DNA of 64,000 nt from Marasmius tenuissimus (taxonomy: Eukaryota; Basidiomycota; Agaricomycetes; Agaricales; Marasmiaceae). The notes under the pieces are model-generated. The model saw only the letters and a list, made by a program, of their open reading frames with translations. It ran no database searches and was not told the DNA's origin. Position numbers and translations under genes: made by a program. Position 1 is the first letter of the stretch. Every line of letters begins with the position of its first letter. This document shows, piece by piece, positions 23,654 through 34,426 of this stretch. The stretch is from the NCBI GenBank assembly GCA_029532415.1, contig JAQOTA010000050.1:6696001-6760000 (forward strand), in the 5' to 3' direction.

Positions 23654-23961
23654 ATGCACCTCAAGCACTTGACGCTTCTCGCATACATTCTTCCCGCCGT
23701 CTTAGCCGGCGTTATACCCCGTACTATCGATGCGGGCGTTCATGCTGAGGGAACAGTGTAGGTCTTCCCGTTCCCTAGCTTTGAATATCCTCACACTCAC
23801 ACATCGATGTTTTGTAGCTCCGCCAATCGTGGTATACATCCGATCCGATCTCTATTTCCTTTTCTCGAGATTGATTGCGGTCTCTTCCCGTAGACCACGA
23901 CAACGATGGTACTATCTTCGATCTCGTGGCCGGTGTGGCTAACGACGTTGTAGGGGGTTAG
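23654..23961 (+). CDS. Small secreted protein, family 2, copy F2
   Basis: Exons 23654-23757, 23818-23831 and 23894-23961 encode 61 aa. Exon 1 is the family signal peptide MHLKHLTLLAYILPAVLAGV with IPRTIDAGVHAEGT after it. The 14-nt middle exon and the last exon give the tail DHDNDGTIFDLVAGVANDVV-GG, acidic and cysteine-free, unlike F1. All junctions are GT-AG and keep the frame. Function unknown; secretion inferred. Confidence 0.62.
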
Positions 23962-25250
23962 TCGTGTCATTCCAGTCTCCCCCAAGCTACAGCTACGCTA
24001 ACACTTGATCCATTGTAGCCATTTTCGGTGCTTAGGTACATACTTGGAACCTCCAACGTCTGCCATCCCGAGTCTGACCATGATTGTACCTGATAGAGAT
24101 ACCCCTGGATCGTCGCTAGGAAAGAACGGGTATTGGGAAATTATAGAGGGATATCGGCTCTCTCATGGTGAGCCGATCCGTTCAGTGAGTTTCGAGCGAG
24201 ATGCAGCGGTTTAGGGAGGGTATGGATATTTTGAGTTGATAAATCAGATGATTTTCCGCTACCCATCAGTAGATCCTTGAAACCTATTTGAGAAGGGCCG
24301 TACCACCACCACCAATCGTAGTAAGTGGGTTTCTCGGAAAGTAAAGGCATCCCGTTGAATTCGTCAGGCACGAGCAACATTCAGGATAAAGTAGAGGCCC
24401 ATATAATAATCAATAATTAGAGCACATTAATTAGCACATTAATTGTCTTGACATCCACACCATCGGAAGCGATGGGTACGTGTACAAGCAGGAACAGAAG
24501 GAAGACTGATCTTGCCACTCCTCTCCCCGGGGACATCGGGAGCGGTGTACACTTTCTTTCCGAGCTATGGGCAGTTTGACACATCCTCTCCGGTTCGGAT
24601 ATTCCCGACAAACAGGTTCCAGTATTCCATGCTACACCGATGGAACGAGAATATACGAGTCAAGGCCGCCATGAGAGAGAGGAAATCGCGAAGTCAATAT
24701 ACCTAGCCATGATCCAAGGACATCAAAACTCGGTCGGTGTCGTCGTGGTCAAAAGCGAATCTCCACATTTTCGGTTCCGAAGACACCAAGATCTGATGAT
24801 CAAATTTATCCCCGCAATCTCCGAATATGCGACTTATGATTTCCAGCTAACAATGAAACCCTAGCATAATTCGCACGGCCCCCACCTTCACTGATCTGTT
24901 CAGTTCCAAACAACCGCACATGGCCAAAATACAAGTACCTACGCACCATACATGCCTCTCGCAGTCAGGAATACTGAGATAATGTTGCTCTATAGCTTCA
25001 GGATGGATTTGCAGCCTTTTGGTCGCGATGGTTGTGGTTGAATGTCGTTGGGACATCATAAGTTCATTGTACGTCGCAGAAGTCGCCACGCGATTACCAT
25101 TGAGTTAGCCACGCGTCTCTGTTTGGTTACAAACAGATCAGCAAAGGTGGGGGTCGTGCGAATTATGCTAGGGTTTCATTGTTAGCTGTCAACGACCCCT
25201 AGCTCATCGTTGATGCCATCATCGAGATGACTATGACTCGTTGGCCCATC
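23962..25250. other. Intergenic region with a MITE insertion
   Basis: No gene is supported. A 74-codon plus-strand frame (24640-24864) runs through a repeat that recurs near 31510-31650 and 36690-36990 (shared words CCACATTTTCGG and GAAGACACC). It may be a remnant of an unidentified gene. A MITE occupies 24844-25188. Confidence 0.45.
24844..25188. mobile_element. MITE-like inverted-repeat element (345 bp)
   Basis: The ends are long imperfect inverted repeats of about 55 bp, starting CAGCTAACAATGAAACCCTA. The flanks share a TC dinucleotide. No coding capacity. The paralogous sequence near 31635-31655 lacks the insert, which supports insertion. Confidence 0.7.
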
Positions 25251-26376
25251 AAGAGTGAGTTTTCGCGTCGTCTAGTTTTAGCTCCTTTTTTCCATCCCTG
25301 CTGCTCCTGTTTTCTCGCCCTATCCCTCTTTGGCAATCTACCAACTCATGTTCTTTCCTGTTCACAGCGCCTTTCTCCGCTCACACCAACCCAAACGGCC
25401 ACCCCTTCGATATGTAATTAGATTTACCTGCCGCCCCCACGCTGTATATCTCGATCTACTATGTCAGCTCCTTCTCGGATTTTGAGCTGTGTTTACTCTC
25501 TTTGATTCGGATTTCTGTCATCTTCCCCCTTGTGTTACTCATTGCATCAGTCCTCAGGCCTCAGGTTCTACTGTTCCACGCCAATCACCTAGGCCTAGCT
25601 CTCGGTTGCCTATGCTTTCGTCTCCTCTTTTGGTTCTGGACCCTCCAGGGTACTTTTGTACCCTCTCCATATTCCTCAATGCGATCTCATTTAACATTGC
25701 CATTTGCTCTGTGTCAGAACATCCTACTTTCTCTGATCTCGCAAAACTCGAACCAGGTGACTACACACTCACAACATGTATCCTCTCAATAATACTATGC
25801 CTTCAAAGCTGTCTGCCCAAATAAACCGCGATTGAAAACATATTACCTAGGAAGTACTTCACTAAGACGGTCTGGGACAGCTGCGGTGGTTAGCCCTCCC
25901 TTCTCAACACTCGTGATAATGTTTCGTGTATTCAGATGGTGGGAGTGGCGGAGGCGTCGAGATATTTCGGTTTGGAGGTGACTCGATGGTCAGCCATCTT
26001 CAATTCTGCATTCTCTGTTTATGGACTTTGAACGTTGTTCGGTCACAGACTCCCGGATCGGGTAGCACTCCGAGTCGGATACATGCCTTGATTCACCCAT
26101 TGAGTCTCTTCCTTGTTTCTTACTGATAGATGAAATGCTGATTGAACTCTTTCAATACACCCAGTGACATTGAAAAGCGGACTATTTCGCGGCCAACAGT
26201 CGATCGATTCCTCCCGTGTACCCTCGTATCGTTCCATTTTCCTAAATGTACTTAACCAAATCAAAGTATTACCGGAATCCGGGGCGGAACTAGGCCTCGG
26301 ATGTTGTATAAAAGTCGCCGCCTATACCTTACAGTTCTCATTATCCCACCAGGATATAGCTTTCTCGCGAATCACA

Positions 26377-26834
26377 ATGCACCTCGAGTACTTTGTTCTT
26401 CTCGCACTCATTGTTCCCGCCGTGGTGGCCAGGGTTATACCCCGTGCTGGTACTGTAGGTGTCAATGGGGACTCGAACATTCCCGCTATTATAGAGGAGT
26501 AGGTCTTTCCGTTTCCTAGTTTGGACAATGATGGTGCTGATTTATCAATTTCTTTGGGTCTCGATGGAAGCTTTAAAGCCTTCATGGAAATGGCCGATTC
26601 GTAAGTCTTCTCGTTTCGCGGTTTCGACTATAATGAGGCTGACTCGTCGTTGCTTTGTAGTTTGTGTGATCTCCTAAGTGAGGACAACCCCCTAAATCAA
26701 CCATGTAATATGATAATGCGTATATACCTGACATTTCTATCTCCTATCCTAGAAGTTACTCATGTTCTCCCCTCATAGAATTCGTAAACAAATTCAAGGA
26801 AGATGCCGGGCCTTTGCTTGACATGATAAACTGA
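26377..26834 (+). CDS. Small secreted protein, family 2, copy F3
   Basis: Exons 26377-26498, 26661-26719 and 26779-26834 give 78 aa. The signal peptide is MHLEYFVLLALIVPAVVARV. The middle exon is longer than in its relatives (59 nt) and encodes LCDLLSEDNPLNQPCNMIM with two cysteines; the last exon encodes FVNKFKEDAGPLLDMIN. The intron between exons 1 and 2 is 162 bp, with a second open stretch inside, so an alternative exon is possible. Upstream sequence from about 25260 is a repeat of the family unit. Confidence 0.52.
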
Positions 26835-28130
26835 TTCATCGGCCCCGCTGAGGCGAGAGTGAGTCGTGATAATGCAGCTTTCTCAGAGCTTCAGCCACGC
26901 TGACACGTTTATTTATTGTACAAGAAAAGCGACACTAACCCTCGTGCTCTCGCCACGGAAGGAGTATGAATAGATAACCATATTGAGCCGATAGTTTATC
27001 ATATCTTTCGCTTAAGCAGAAGAGAGCCAAGCCGTCGTGATTATGGATGTCGTAAATCGATAAATCAGATAGTTTTCCCTAAATTTACTAGAAGATTCTC
27101 GGAGCTCCCTTGAGAGGGATGGTACCACCGCGACAGTGCAAGGATTGAAGTTATCCCGTCGGATCCATCAAGCACGAGAAACAGTTGGGATAGGATAGAA
27201 ACGCATAGATTAATCAATCCTTGAAGCCCATTGGTCGTCTTGACATCAACGCTATCCGGAGCAATGAGTACATGTACGAATCGGGGCGAGAGAGCGACTA
27301 ATATCACTACCTCTCGCCTTCGGGGAATCAGAAACGATTTACACCTTTGGAACTGCGAATGACCTCAACCACTCTCCGGTTCTGACCTTTGTCCTGCTTC
27401 AATTTTCCATTGCCTATTGGGTTCTGATCGTCTGTGTTGATCACGTCAGCCCAATTCTGGGTTGGCCTTAGCACCTCATACTAATGACAGTTTTGGTTAG
27501 CCTCGGTGGTGAGCCCTCCGTCTTCAACGCTCATGATAATGATATATGTACTCACACGGTGGTGGTAGTGGCGGAGGCAGCGATGGATTCGACTGTGGGG
27601 GCTACTCAACGCGGAACGGTCAGCCACCTTGGTTTCCGCATTCTCCAAGTAACGGACCTTAGGCTGAGTATGATGCACGAATCAAGCCCGTTGCTTTCCC
27701 TTTGCGTGACAGATCAAATGCTGACTTGAACTTGCATTCGGTATATCATCGACATCAAGAACCAGACTGCTATGCAGCCGGCCGTCTCATCTCGAACAAC
27801 ATTCAGAGCCATGACTGGAGAATGCAGAAATGAAAATGGCTGACCATCGAGTCACCTCCGAAGCAAAATATGGCGCCGCCTCCGCCACGACCACATTCTG
27901 AAATACGAAGCATTATCATGAGTGTCAAGGAGGGAGAACCAACCACCGCAGTGTCCCAAACATCCTTAGTGAAGTACCTCTCATGTACTTTGCTTTTGAT
28001 CGCAATGTATTCGGGCAGAGGCTTAGTATTATGAAGCGATACATGTTACGAGCATACAGTCACGGTTCACCTGGAGAGGTAGAAAAACTCTGATACTCTA
28101 ATATAGCAAAGCCAATTATCACGATTTCAC
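26835..28130. other. Intergenic region of repeated family-2 flanks
   Basis: No gene is supported. The block 27540-27720 is a copy of the sequence normally about 300 bp before a family-2 gene, but no signal-peptide exon follows it; the next stretch (27790-28080) contains the same landmark in reverse orientation. This looks like a collapsed inverted duplication. Confidence 0.4.
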
Positions 28131-29056
28131 TAGTCACTCCTTCCTTCTCTCCATCCGTAGCCTTCATTTTCGTTTCTATTGTCTCACGTTACGCCATATT
28201 GGCATTCTGCCAACCCATGTTCTTTCCTGTTCAAACTTTGCAGTACGTTTCTCCGCTCACATCTATTCAAACGGCCACCCTTTTGATATTTGTCTGGATT
28301 TACTTACCGGGCCCTCCGCGTATATTTCAATTCACTACTATGCCTGCTCCTCCCTCGGTTTTCGCACTATGTCCACTTTCTTTGATTCGGAACCATATAC
28401 AGGCTTCTCCCTTGCATTACTCATCAGTTTCCAATTCAATCTCTCGAAACTCAACTCAGCTCGGTGCACATTTGCGAAATATATCACCCCGGTGATACTA
28501 TCTCTTCCAAGCTATCTACTCGAGTAAAGCACGATTAAACCCATAGTATGTAGAAGGTACTTGACTGGGTTTATTCGGGGCGGCTGCGTGGTTAGTGCTT
28601 CCTCCTCAACACTCGTGACATTATTGTTTGTATTCACAAGGTGGTGGTGGCGGAGGCGGCAACATATCTTGCTTTGGATAGTCAGCCATCCTTGTTTCTG
28701 CATTCTCCGGTTATGGACTTTAAATGTGGCTCGGACAAAGACTCTCGGATGGGTCAGCATTCCAAGACGGATACATGTCTTCTTTCACCCATTAGGGTCT
28801 CTTCCTTGTCTTTCACTGATAGATGGAATTCTGGTTGAACTCTTTCAATACCTCCAGTGACATCGAAAACTGGACTAATGCGCAGCCGACAGTCGATCCA
28901 ACCCCCCATAAACCTTAGAATAGCTCTAATTTCCTATATGTGGACAACCAATTCGAAGTTAACGGAAGTCACGGCATGGTTGTGGTATAAAACTCGCTGA
29001 CTATACCCTACACATCTCCTCATCCCCTCCAGGATATCTTGTTCACGTGAATCACA

Positions 29057-29339
29057 ATGTATCTCAAGCACTTTGTTTTTCTCGCATCCATTCTTCCCGC
29101 CGTGGTGGCCGGTGTTATCCCATGCGCTGATGCTGCCGGTAACAATGGGAGTGTTGGGGTTAACATTCAGGAGTAAGTCTTCCCATTTCCTGGTTGGTTT
29201 ATCCTGGTGCTGACTCTCAGCAAACAGTATCAAGCGGATGTATATGACATCTCTACCTCCTGATACCTATCCCCGAAGTTAACTGTTGTATACAATTTCG
29301 CCTTGCTGGGTGCCCTAATAGATGCGCTTAATTGAGTGA
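29057..29339 (+). CDS. Small secreted protein, family 2, copy F4 (short)
   Basis: Exons 29057-29172, 29221-29239 and 29322-29339 encode 50 aa. Signal peptide MYLKHFVFLASILPAVVAGV is followed by IPCADAAGNNGS. The tail is only a few residues (DKQYQADMRLIE). The usual donor of the middle exon is lost relative to F5 and the next GT (GTATAT) is used in this model. The gene may be decaying. A MITE begins 49 bp after the stop. Confidence 0.45.
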
Positions 29340-29387
29340 TAGGCAACATAGAGCAAGGTCTACCCGCGCCCCCAGGAAATGTATATA

Positions 29388-30045
29388 CAGTCAACTACCT
29401 TATAATGCATTAGCTCATAATGCATAAATCTCATAATGCATTGGCTTTGGGTGTCCACCAAGTTGGGAGGCGGAGAAATATGCAAAATCTTGATATCACA
29501 TATTGCATAGGATTTCCGGGGAAAATTCATGAATTGCCACCCATAAAAGCTAAGTTTTCAGTGGGAAATTGGTAGATAATGCATATTTTCCCCCCACCTC
29601 TCACCCAAAAAAGGCGGTCAATACACTCATGAATCAAACTGGCCTTATTATACCTTGAGGGCCAGTGCACTTTGGATTTAATTGCAAGATAATTGAAGGT
29701 GCAGGCATGTGTGAGCCCTACACGGCGGGATTTTTGATGTCAACTCGCGCTTTGTAGTGTGATGTCAACACGGTTGTCAACTCATTGCCCACTTGATTTT
29801 TGGTGAGGTTTACCCTGGTCCCATTCAATTTCCGAGTGGAGAACGAGTTGACAACCATGTTGACATCACAGTACAAAGCACGAGTTGACATTGAAAATCC
29901 CGCCGTGCTAATGTGACAGAATTACTATTTATTACCATTGTTGTCACACAGTGTCACACATGTGACAGAACCTCAAGTTGCATATTCCTCATAATGCATA
30001 AGAATTGGTGTCCACTAACTCTATGCAATATGAGATAGTTTACTG
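29388..30045. mobile_element. Mariner/pogo-like MITE (658 bp) with nested insertion
   Basis: Inverted ends read CAGTCAACTACCTTATAATG and, at the other side, CAGTAAACTATCTCATATTG in reverse complement. TA (within TATA) flanks both ends. TA duplication and CAGT ends are typical of Tc1/mariner-pogo relatives. No transposase is encoded. The related unit at about 33139-33155 has an undisturbed TGTATATATTCACGACC, the empty site. A second element sits inside at 29721-29907. Confidence 0.78.
29721..29907. mobile_element. Nested MITE (187 bp) inside the larger MITE
   Basis: Inverted repeats of about 62 bp with few mismatches start CACGGCGGGATTTT at each end. CTA is duplicated on both flanks (29718-29720, 29908-29910), fitting the 3-bp duplications of PIF/Harbinger-type elements. 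No coding capacity. Confidence 0.72.
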
Positions 30046-30333
30046 TATATTTATGACCTCTTTTTGTTGCCACACGCTGATCATATCATACATCTAACCG
30101 CTAGCCTCCAGGCAACAATTGAACGGGCCTCTCACCATCTTGGAAACCTGCTATTGGGGGAGGAGTCGTAACAACCTCGAGATTTCAGCCCCCTGTACTT
30201 ACATATCGTAGGAATTGAAAGAAAGTTGCACCGTTGTCCATTCACCGTCTACCGTTTGCATTCTCAACTACACTAGCTAGCCCTTTCACGCGTTCTCGTT
30301 GGCAACGAGCATCGATCGACAACTGGAAGTGGA

Positions 30334-30654
30334 TGTTGAATCTGTGGACTATTATTAGATCCCGGTATATCCGAAGTCCTGGTTCATACTTCCCGCCATT
30401 GTATTATGCGGGACAATGCATTCGCTATTGTTCTGTTCTTCATTGTTTATTATGCTCATATGTACAATTTCTATTGTCATCTCTATATGGTAACTCTATT
30501 GTATCTTCATGTATATAAGCTCGTAGTTCTCTACCTGAATCTACAGTGTGCTTGAGCTTCTACGTCTCGCCTCTACCTCTCTAAACTCCTCTCTGGTAAG
30601 TAGTAGTGTAGCCATGTTGTAGCCCTCTGTGCTAGGCGTCATGCCGGCTCATCA
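30334..30654. mobile_element. Solo LTR (321 bp)
   Basis: The segment starts TGTTGAATCTGTGGAC and ends GGCTCATCA, so it has the TG...CA ends of an LTR. It is flanked by the 5-bp duplication GTGGA (30329-30333 and 30655-30659) and contains a TATATAAG promoter word. The paralogous site near 33424-33445 lacks it. No internal retrotransposon sequence remains. Confidence 0.75.
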
Positions 30655-30679
30655 GTGGAAAGCTCGTAGGGCTCTCATA

Positions 30680-31083
30680 CCTTCATATAAACATCCAAAT
30701 ACCGCTTATGATCACCCTAAAATGTCCTGGTACTACTCAGCCAACTCTTCTTCAATGCCAACACACCCTCCACCTCATCCTCATCCCAAACCCTCACCCT
30801 CCTCCCACATTAGTTAACTCCTTCCTACTCGTCGTATCCAACAAAACAGGCACGTCCGAAGAAAGGAACGGTCGTGCTCTCCGGTTTCGTCGGGATAGCT
30901 CCAGGGAAGGGGGTGATGACGATCGCCCCCGTCTCGGTTTACCAGAAGGTATTGACGATAAAACATCCACCCGACCGACGTGTTCGTTATAATAATTCCG
31001 GGCTCAGGGGTTGATAGGTTCCCCAACCGAACTGAGGATGGGGAAGGAAGTTAGGTCGCGGTTTTTGATGTCTTGGTGGGGCG
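30680..31083 (-). pseudogene. Acetyl-CoA synthetase gene fragment (exon 4 part)
   Basis: Reverse-complement sequence matches the middle of the intact ACS exon 4 at 49233-49650, including the stretch coding for a [15 protein letters not shown] and a [15 protein letters not shown] segment. Many substitutions and small indels remove the frame. It lies just after family-2 copy F4, the same order as at the intact locus. Confidence 0.75.
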
Positions 31084-32790
31084 CCTACGAGTAAGAGTCA
31101 GTGGGGGCCCGGGGGTGAGGGAGCACGAGATGAAAGGAGGGAAATGAGCCAGGAGGTGGCAGAAATGAAATTTCCGGTCCGAGGTACCCGAGTACGCAAC
31201 TGGTACTCGAAGGTCACAGCGGGTTTTTCACAGTCGTAAAGGTCAACAGCCTGGTCAGCTACCAATCCGCGGCTCAAGGGATACAGAGAGGTTGAGAGGA
31301 GGAATGGTAGGTCCAAACTTGTGCAGTCGTTGCCCAAAGTGGTAGATGAGAGCTAATAGGGTAGTAGAGTCGTAGAAACGAGGACCCCGACATCCTACCT
31401 CCACTATTTGCTTGATCAGAGCCACCAAATATCAAACCAGAGCAATAACCTCTAAGACAGGAGCAAACGAGCCAAGGTAAATGTAGGGGAGGGAATTGTG
31501 ATGGTAGTATATACCTAGCCATGATCCAAGGACATGAAAACTTGGTGTCGTCGTGGTCAACAGTGAAGCCCCACATTTTCGGCTCCGAAGACACCGAGAT
31601 CCAGTGATCAAAACTTATCTCCGCAATCTCCGAATAGGCGACCTGATCTCAACATTGTTCATTGACGATTCCTTTTCGGCTTTGAGCCATGTTCGTGTCT
31701 CTTTCAAAGCAAATTCACCCCTTTAATCTAACCTGCGTAGCCTTCATTCTTGTTCCTGTTTTCTCGCATTACCCCGTTGTCGCGTTCCGCCAACTCATAT
31801 TCTTTTCTGTTCACAGCACTTTTCTCCACTCACATCGTCTCGAACGCTTGTAGTATTCGTCTGGATTTACCTTTCGCCCCCCTCGGCGTATATTTCGATC
31901 TACTATGCCTGCTCCTTCTCCATTCTCACGCTATATCCACTTTCTTTGATTCGGATTTCTGTCAATCTCCCCCCGTGCGTTACTCATGAGGTTCTACTGT
32001 TTTATATCAATCACCTGGACCTAGCTCTCGGTTGCGTGTGCCTTTGTCTCCTCCTTTGACTTTAGGTCCTTCAGGGCATTTTTGTATTCTCTCCATCTTT
32101 CTCAATATTATCTCGTACAGCGGTTTCATTTACTTTGTGCTAAACGTTGGAGTTCCTCAATGTCTCAAAGCTCGACCCAGCTCACTGCCCACTCGCAATG
32201 AATATCACATCATTGATACCATACCTCTGAAGCTATCTGCCCGAACAAACCGCGATCGAAAGCACAATATGTAGAAGGTACTTTACTAAGACTGTTTGGG
32301 ACAGCTGCGGTGGTCAGTTTTTTCTCCTCAGTACTCGTGATAATGTTTTGTGTATTCAGGTGGTAGTGGTGGCGGCGGAGGCGGCGACATATTTCGTTTA
32401 GAGGTCACTCGATCGTCAGCCATCCTCCTTTCTGCATTCTCCGGTTATGGACTTTGAACATTTTTCGGGCACAGACTCCCGGATCCCGCAGCATTACGAG
32501 ACGGATACATGCCTTGATTCACCCATTTGGGTCTCTTCCCTATCTTGTACTGATGGATGGAATGCTGGTTGAACTCTTTCAATACATAACCAAGAACGGA
32601 CTATTACGGGGCCGACAGTCGATCCAATCCCCCCATGAATCCTCGAATTGCTCCAGTTTCCTAATGGGGCCCAACCAATCCAAAATGTTACCGGAAATTA
32701 CGGCAGAAGTAGAACATCGGTGTGTTATAAAGATCCCCGCCCATACTCTACACATCCCATCATCCTGTCCAGGATATCTCCTTCTCGTGG
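31084..32790. repeat. Family-2 duplication unit U5 and shared flanks
   Basis: No gene is supported. The part 31180-31500 resembles 36240-36560 after the other ACS pseudogene. The part 31510-31650 is the empty-site relative of 24710-24850. From 31740 the sequence is the unit that precedes F2, F3 and F4. Confidence 0.5.
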
Positions 32791-32796
32791 ATTACA

Positions 32797-33109
32797 ATGC
32801 ACTTCAAGCAGTTTGCTCTTCTCGCATCCATCCTTCCCGCCGTCGTGGCCGGTGTTATTCCCCGCGCTGGTACTGCCGGTGACGATGGGAGTGCTGGCAG
32901 TAACGATCTAGAGTAGGTCTCCCCGTTTGCTGGTCCGGCTTTTGCTGGTGCTGACCCTTAGCTTGAACAGCATTATTAGTATGTAAATGACATCTCTATC
33001 GCCTATCCTCAGATTTCATTGTCCCCCTTCAGTCGTGGTGGATCCCAAGTTGCCACCGCAGGAAGAGTTCAAAGAGTTGATAACACCCCTGTTGCCAACT
33101 CTTAAATAA
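32797..33109 (+). CDS. Small secreted protein, family 2, copy F5
   Basis: Exons 32797-32912, 32962-32978 (17 nt) and 33033-33109 encode 69 aa. Signal peptide MHFKQFALLASILPAVVAGV, then IPRAGTAGDDGSAGSNDL. The tail DPKLPPQEEFKELITPLLPT is proline-rich, cysteine-free and has no match in other copies. This is the best-supported model of the family because all three junctions are canonical and the stop falls where the homology block ends. Confidence 0.66.
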
Positions 33110-33601
33110 TGACCTGAAAATTTCCGGTAAAGGGTACTTGTATATATTCACGACCTCTGCCTGCTGTCACGCGCTGACCACATCATACGTCCAACTACTA
33201 GCCTCTAGGCAACCATCGAATGGGTCTCTCACAGATCATGGAAACCTGCTATTGGGGGAAGAGTCGTAACAACATCGAAACTTTAGCGTCTCTGTACTTA
33301 TGTTATAGGGATCGAAAGAAAGTCGCGCCGTTGTCCATCTACTATCTACCGTTTGCGTTCTTAACTACCCTAGTCTTCTCACGCGTTCTAGTTGGTGACG
33401 AGCATCGATCGACGACTCAAAGTGAAAGGTTCATAAGGTTCTCATACCTCGCCTGAACATATGTGATTTCTTCTTCCCCTCTTGAGTTGGCCTCTTCCTC
33501 GTTCCGTGAAATAATGAACAACAGAGGTACTACATTCCGTGACTCGTGTTCTTTCCATCGCATACCTCAGGATACGTAAGTTACACAAACTCAGCCCGAA
33601 A

Positions 33602-33745
33602 ACAAGTATACCACCTTACTTGCCCTCCGCAACCTTCTTCTTGTTGATCACAACAACCATACCAAATCACCAAGCTAGTCACCTTCACCTGCGACAATTT
33701 TTAGCATGATTCAGCGCATGATCTACAAGACGGAGTGAGCGCCGA
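33602..33745 (-). pseudogene. Acetyl-CoA synthetase gene fragment (last exon)
   Basis: The sequence matches the last exon of the intact ACS gene (48543-48665) and its 3' flank, including the CCCTCCGCAACCTTCTTCTT region coding for the C-terminus. Substitutions and indels break the frame. It follows family-2 copy F5. Confidence 0.75.
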
Positions 33746-33888
33746 TATTACAGGACGAGGATGACCGATCCGTCCCGAGTACATTCTTCCGAATTGCTTC
33801 ACAGTCGCCCTTTTCGTATCGTAGTGGGGTGGGCCGTGGGATGCGTATAAAAGTCGTTGACTATACCCTTCAACATATCATCATCACA

Positions 33889-33963
33889 ATGCATCTCAAA
33901 TACTTCACTCGTCTGGCACTTATCCTTCCCACTGTCTTGACTGGTCCTCCGCAGTACCGTGAG
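33889..33963 (+). pseudogene. Family-2 secreted protein pseudogene (F6)
   Basis: Exon 1 begins normally (MHLKYFTRLALILPTVLTG) behind a GTATAAAAG promoter word, but a few bases are missing straight after the signal peptide and the frame ends in TGA seven codons later. The following bases still align to F1. It sits just before the ACS pseudogene at 34427-36060. Confidence 0.65.
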
Positions 33964-34426
33964 TGACGATGAGAACTGAAATGTCCACACTACCAAATCA
34001 GTCATCCCGTTACCTCTTTGAGTATGCTGACGCTGACACGTCGATGTCTCACATTCTAAGAAACACCAAACATAAATAGCTACGAGTGAAGATGAGGATG
34101 TCCTGCTCGCCCACCGAGGGTAAGTTCTCGCGTCGTCTTTGGGCTTGGAGCTGTGTAGGCGCTCCTTTTACCACAGTTTCGCTCTTTCTGTCTATCCATT
34201 CGTTGCCTTCGCTCTTGCTCCTGTTTTCTTGTGTTACCTCGCTTTCTTAGAGCCGTCAAACCTCGCCCGAACGTATTTAGGTCCCTCCCCCTTACGTAGG
34301 CCTTTTTCTCGTTCCATGAAGTAAAGAACAAATAGGTAATACATTCGATATTCGAGTTTTTTCCATCACATACCCCCGAGATACATAACTTACACAAAAA
34401 GAAACTCAACCCGAAAACGAGAAACT

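Noticed and set aside
24640..24864. 74-aa plus frame in a threefold repeated segment
   Set aside because: Possibly a gene relic, but the other two copies are interrupted and the family could not be identified.
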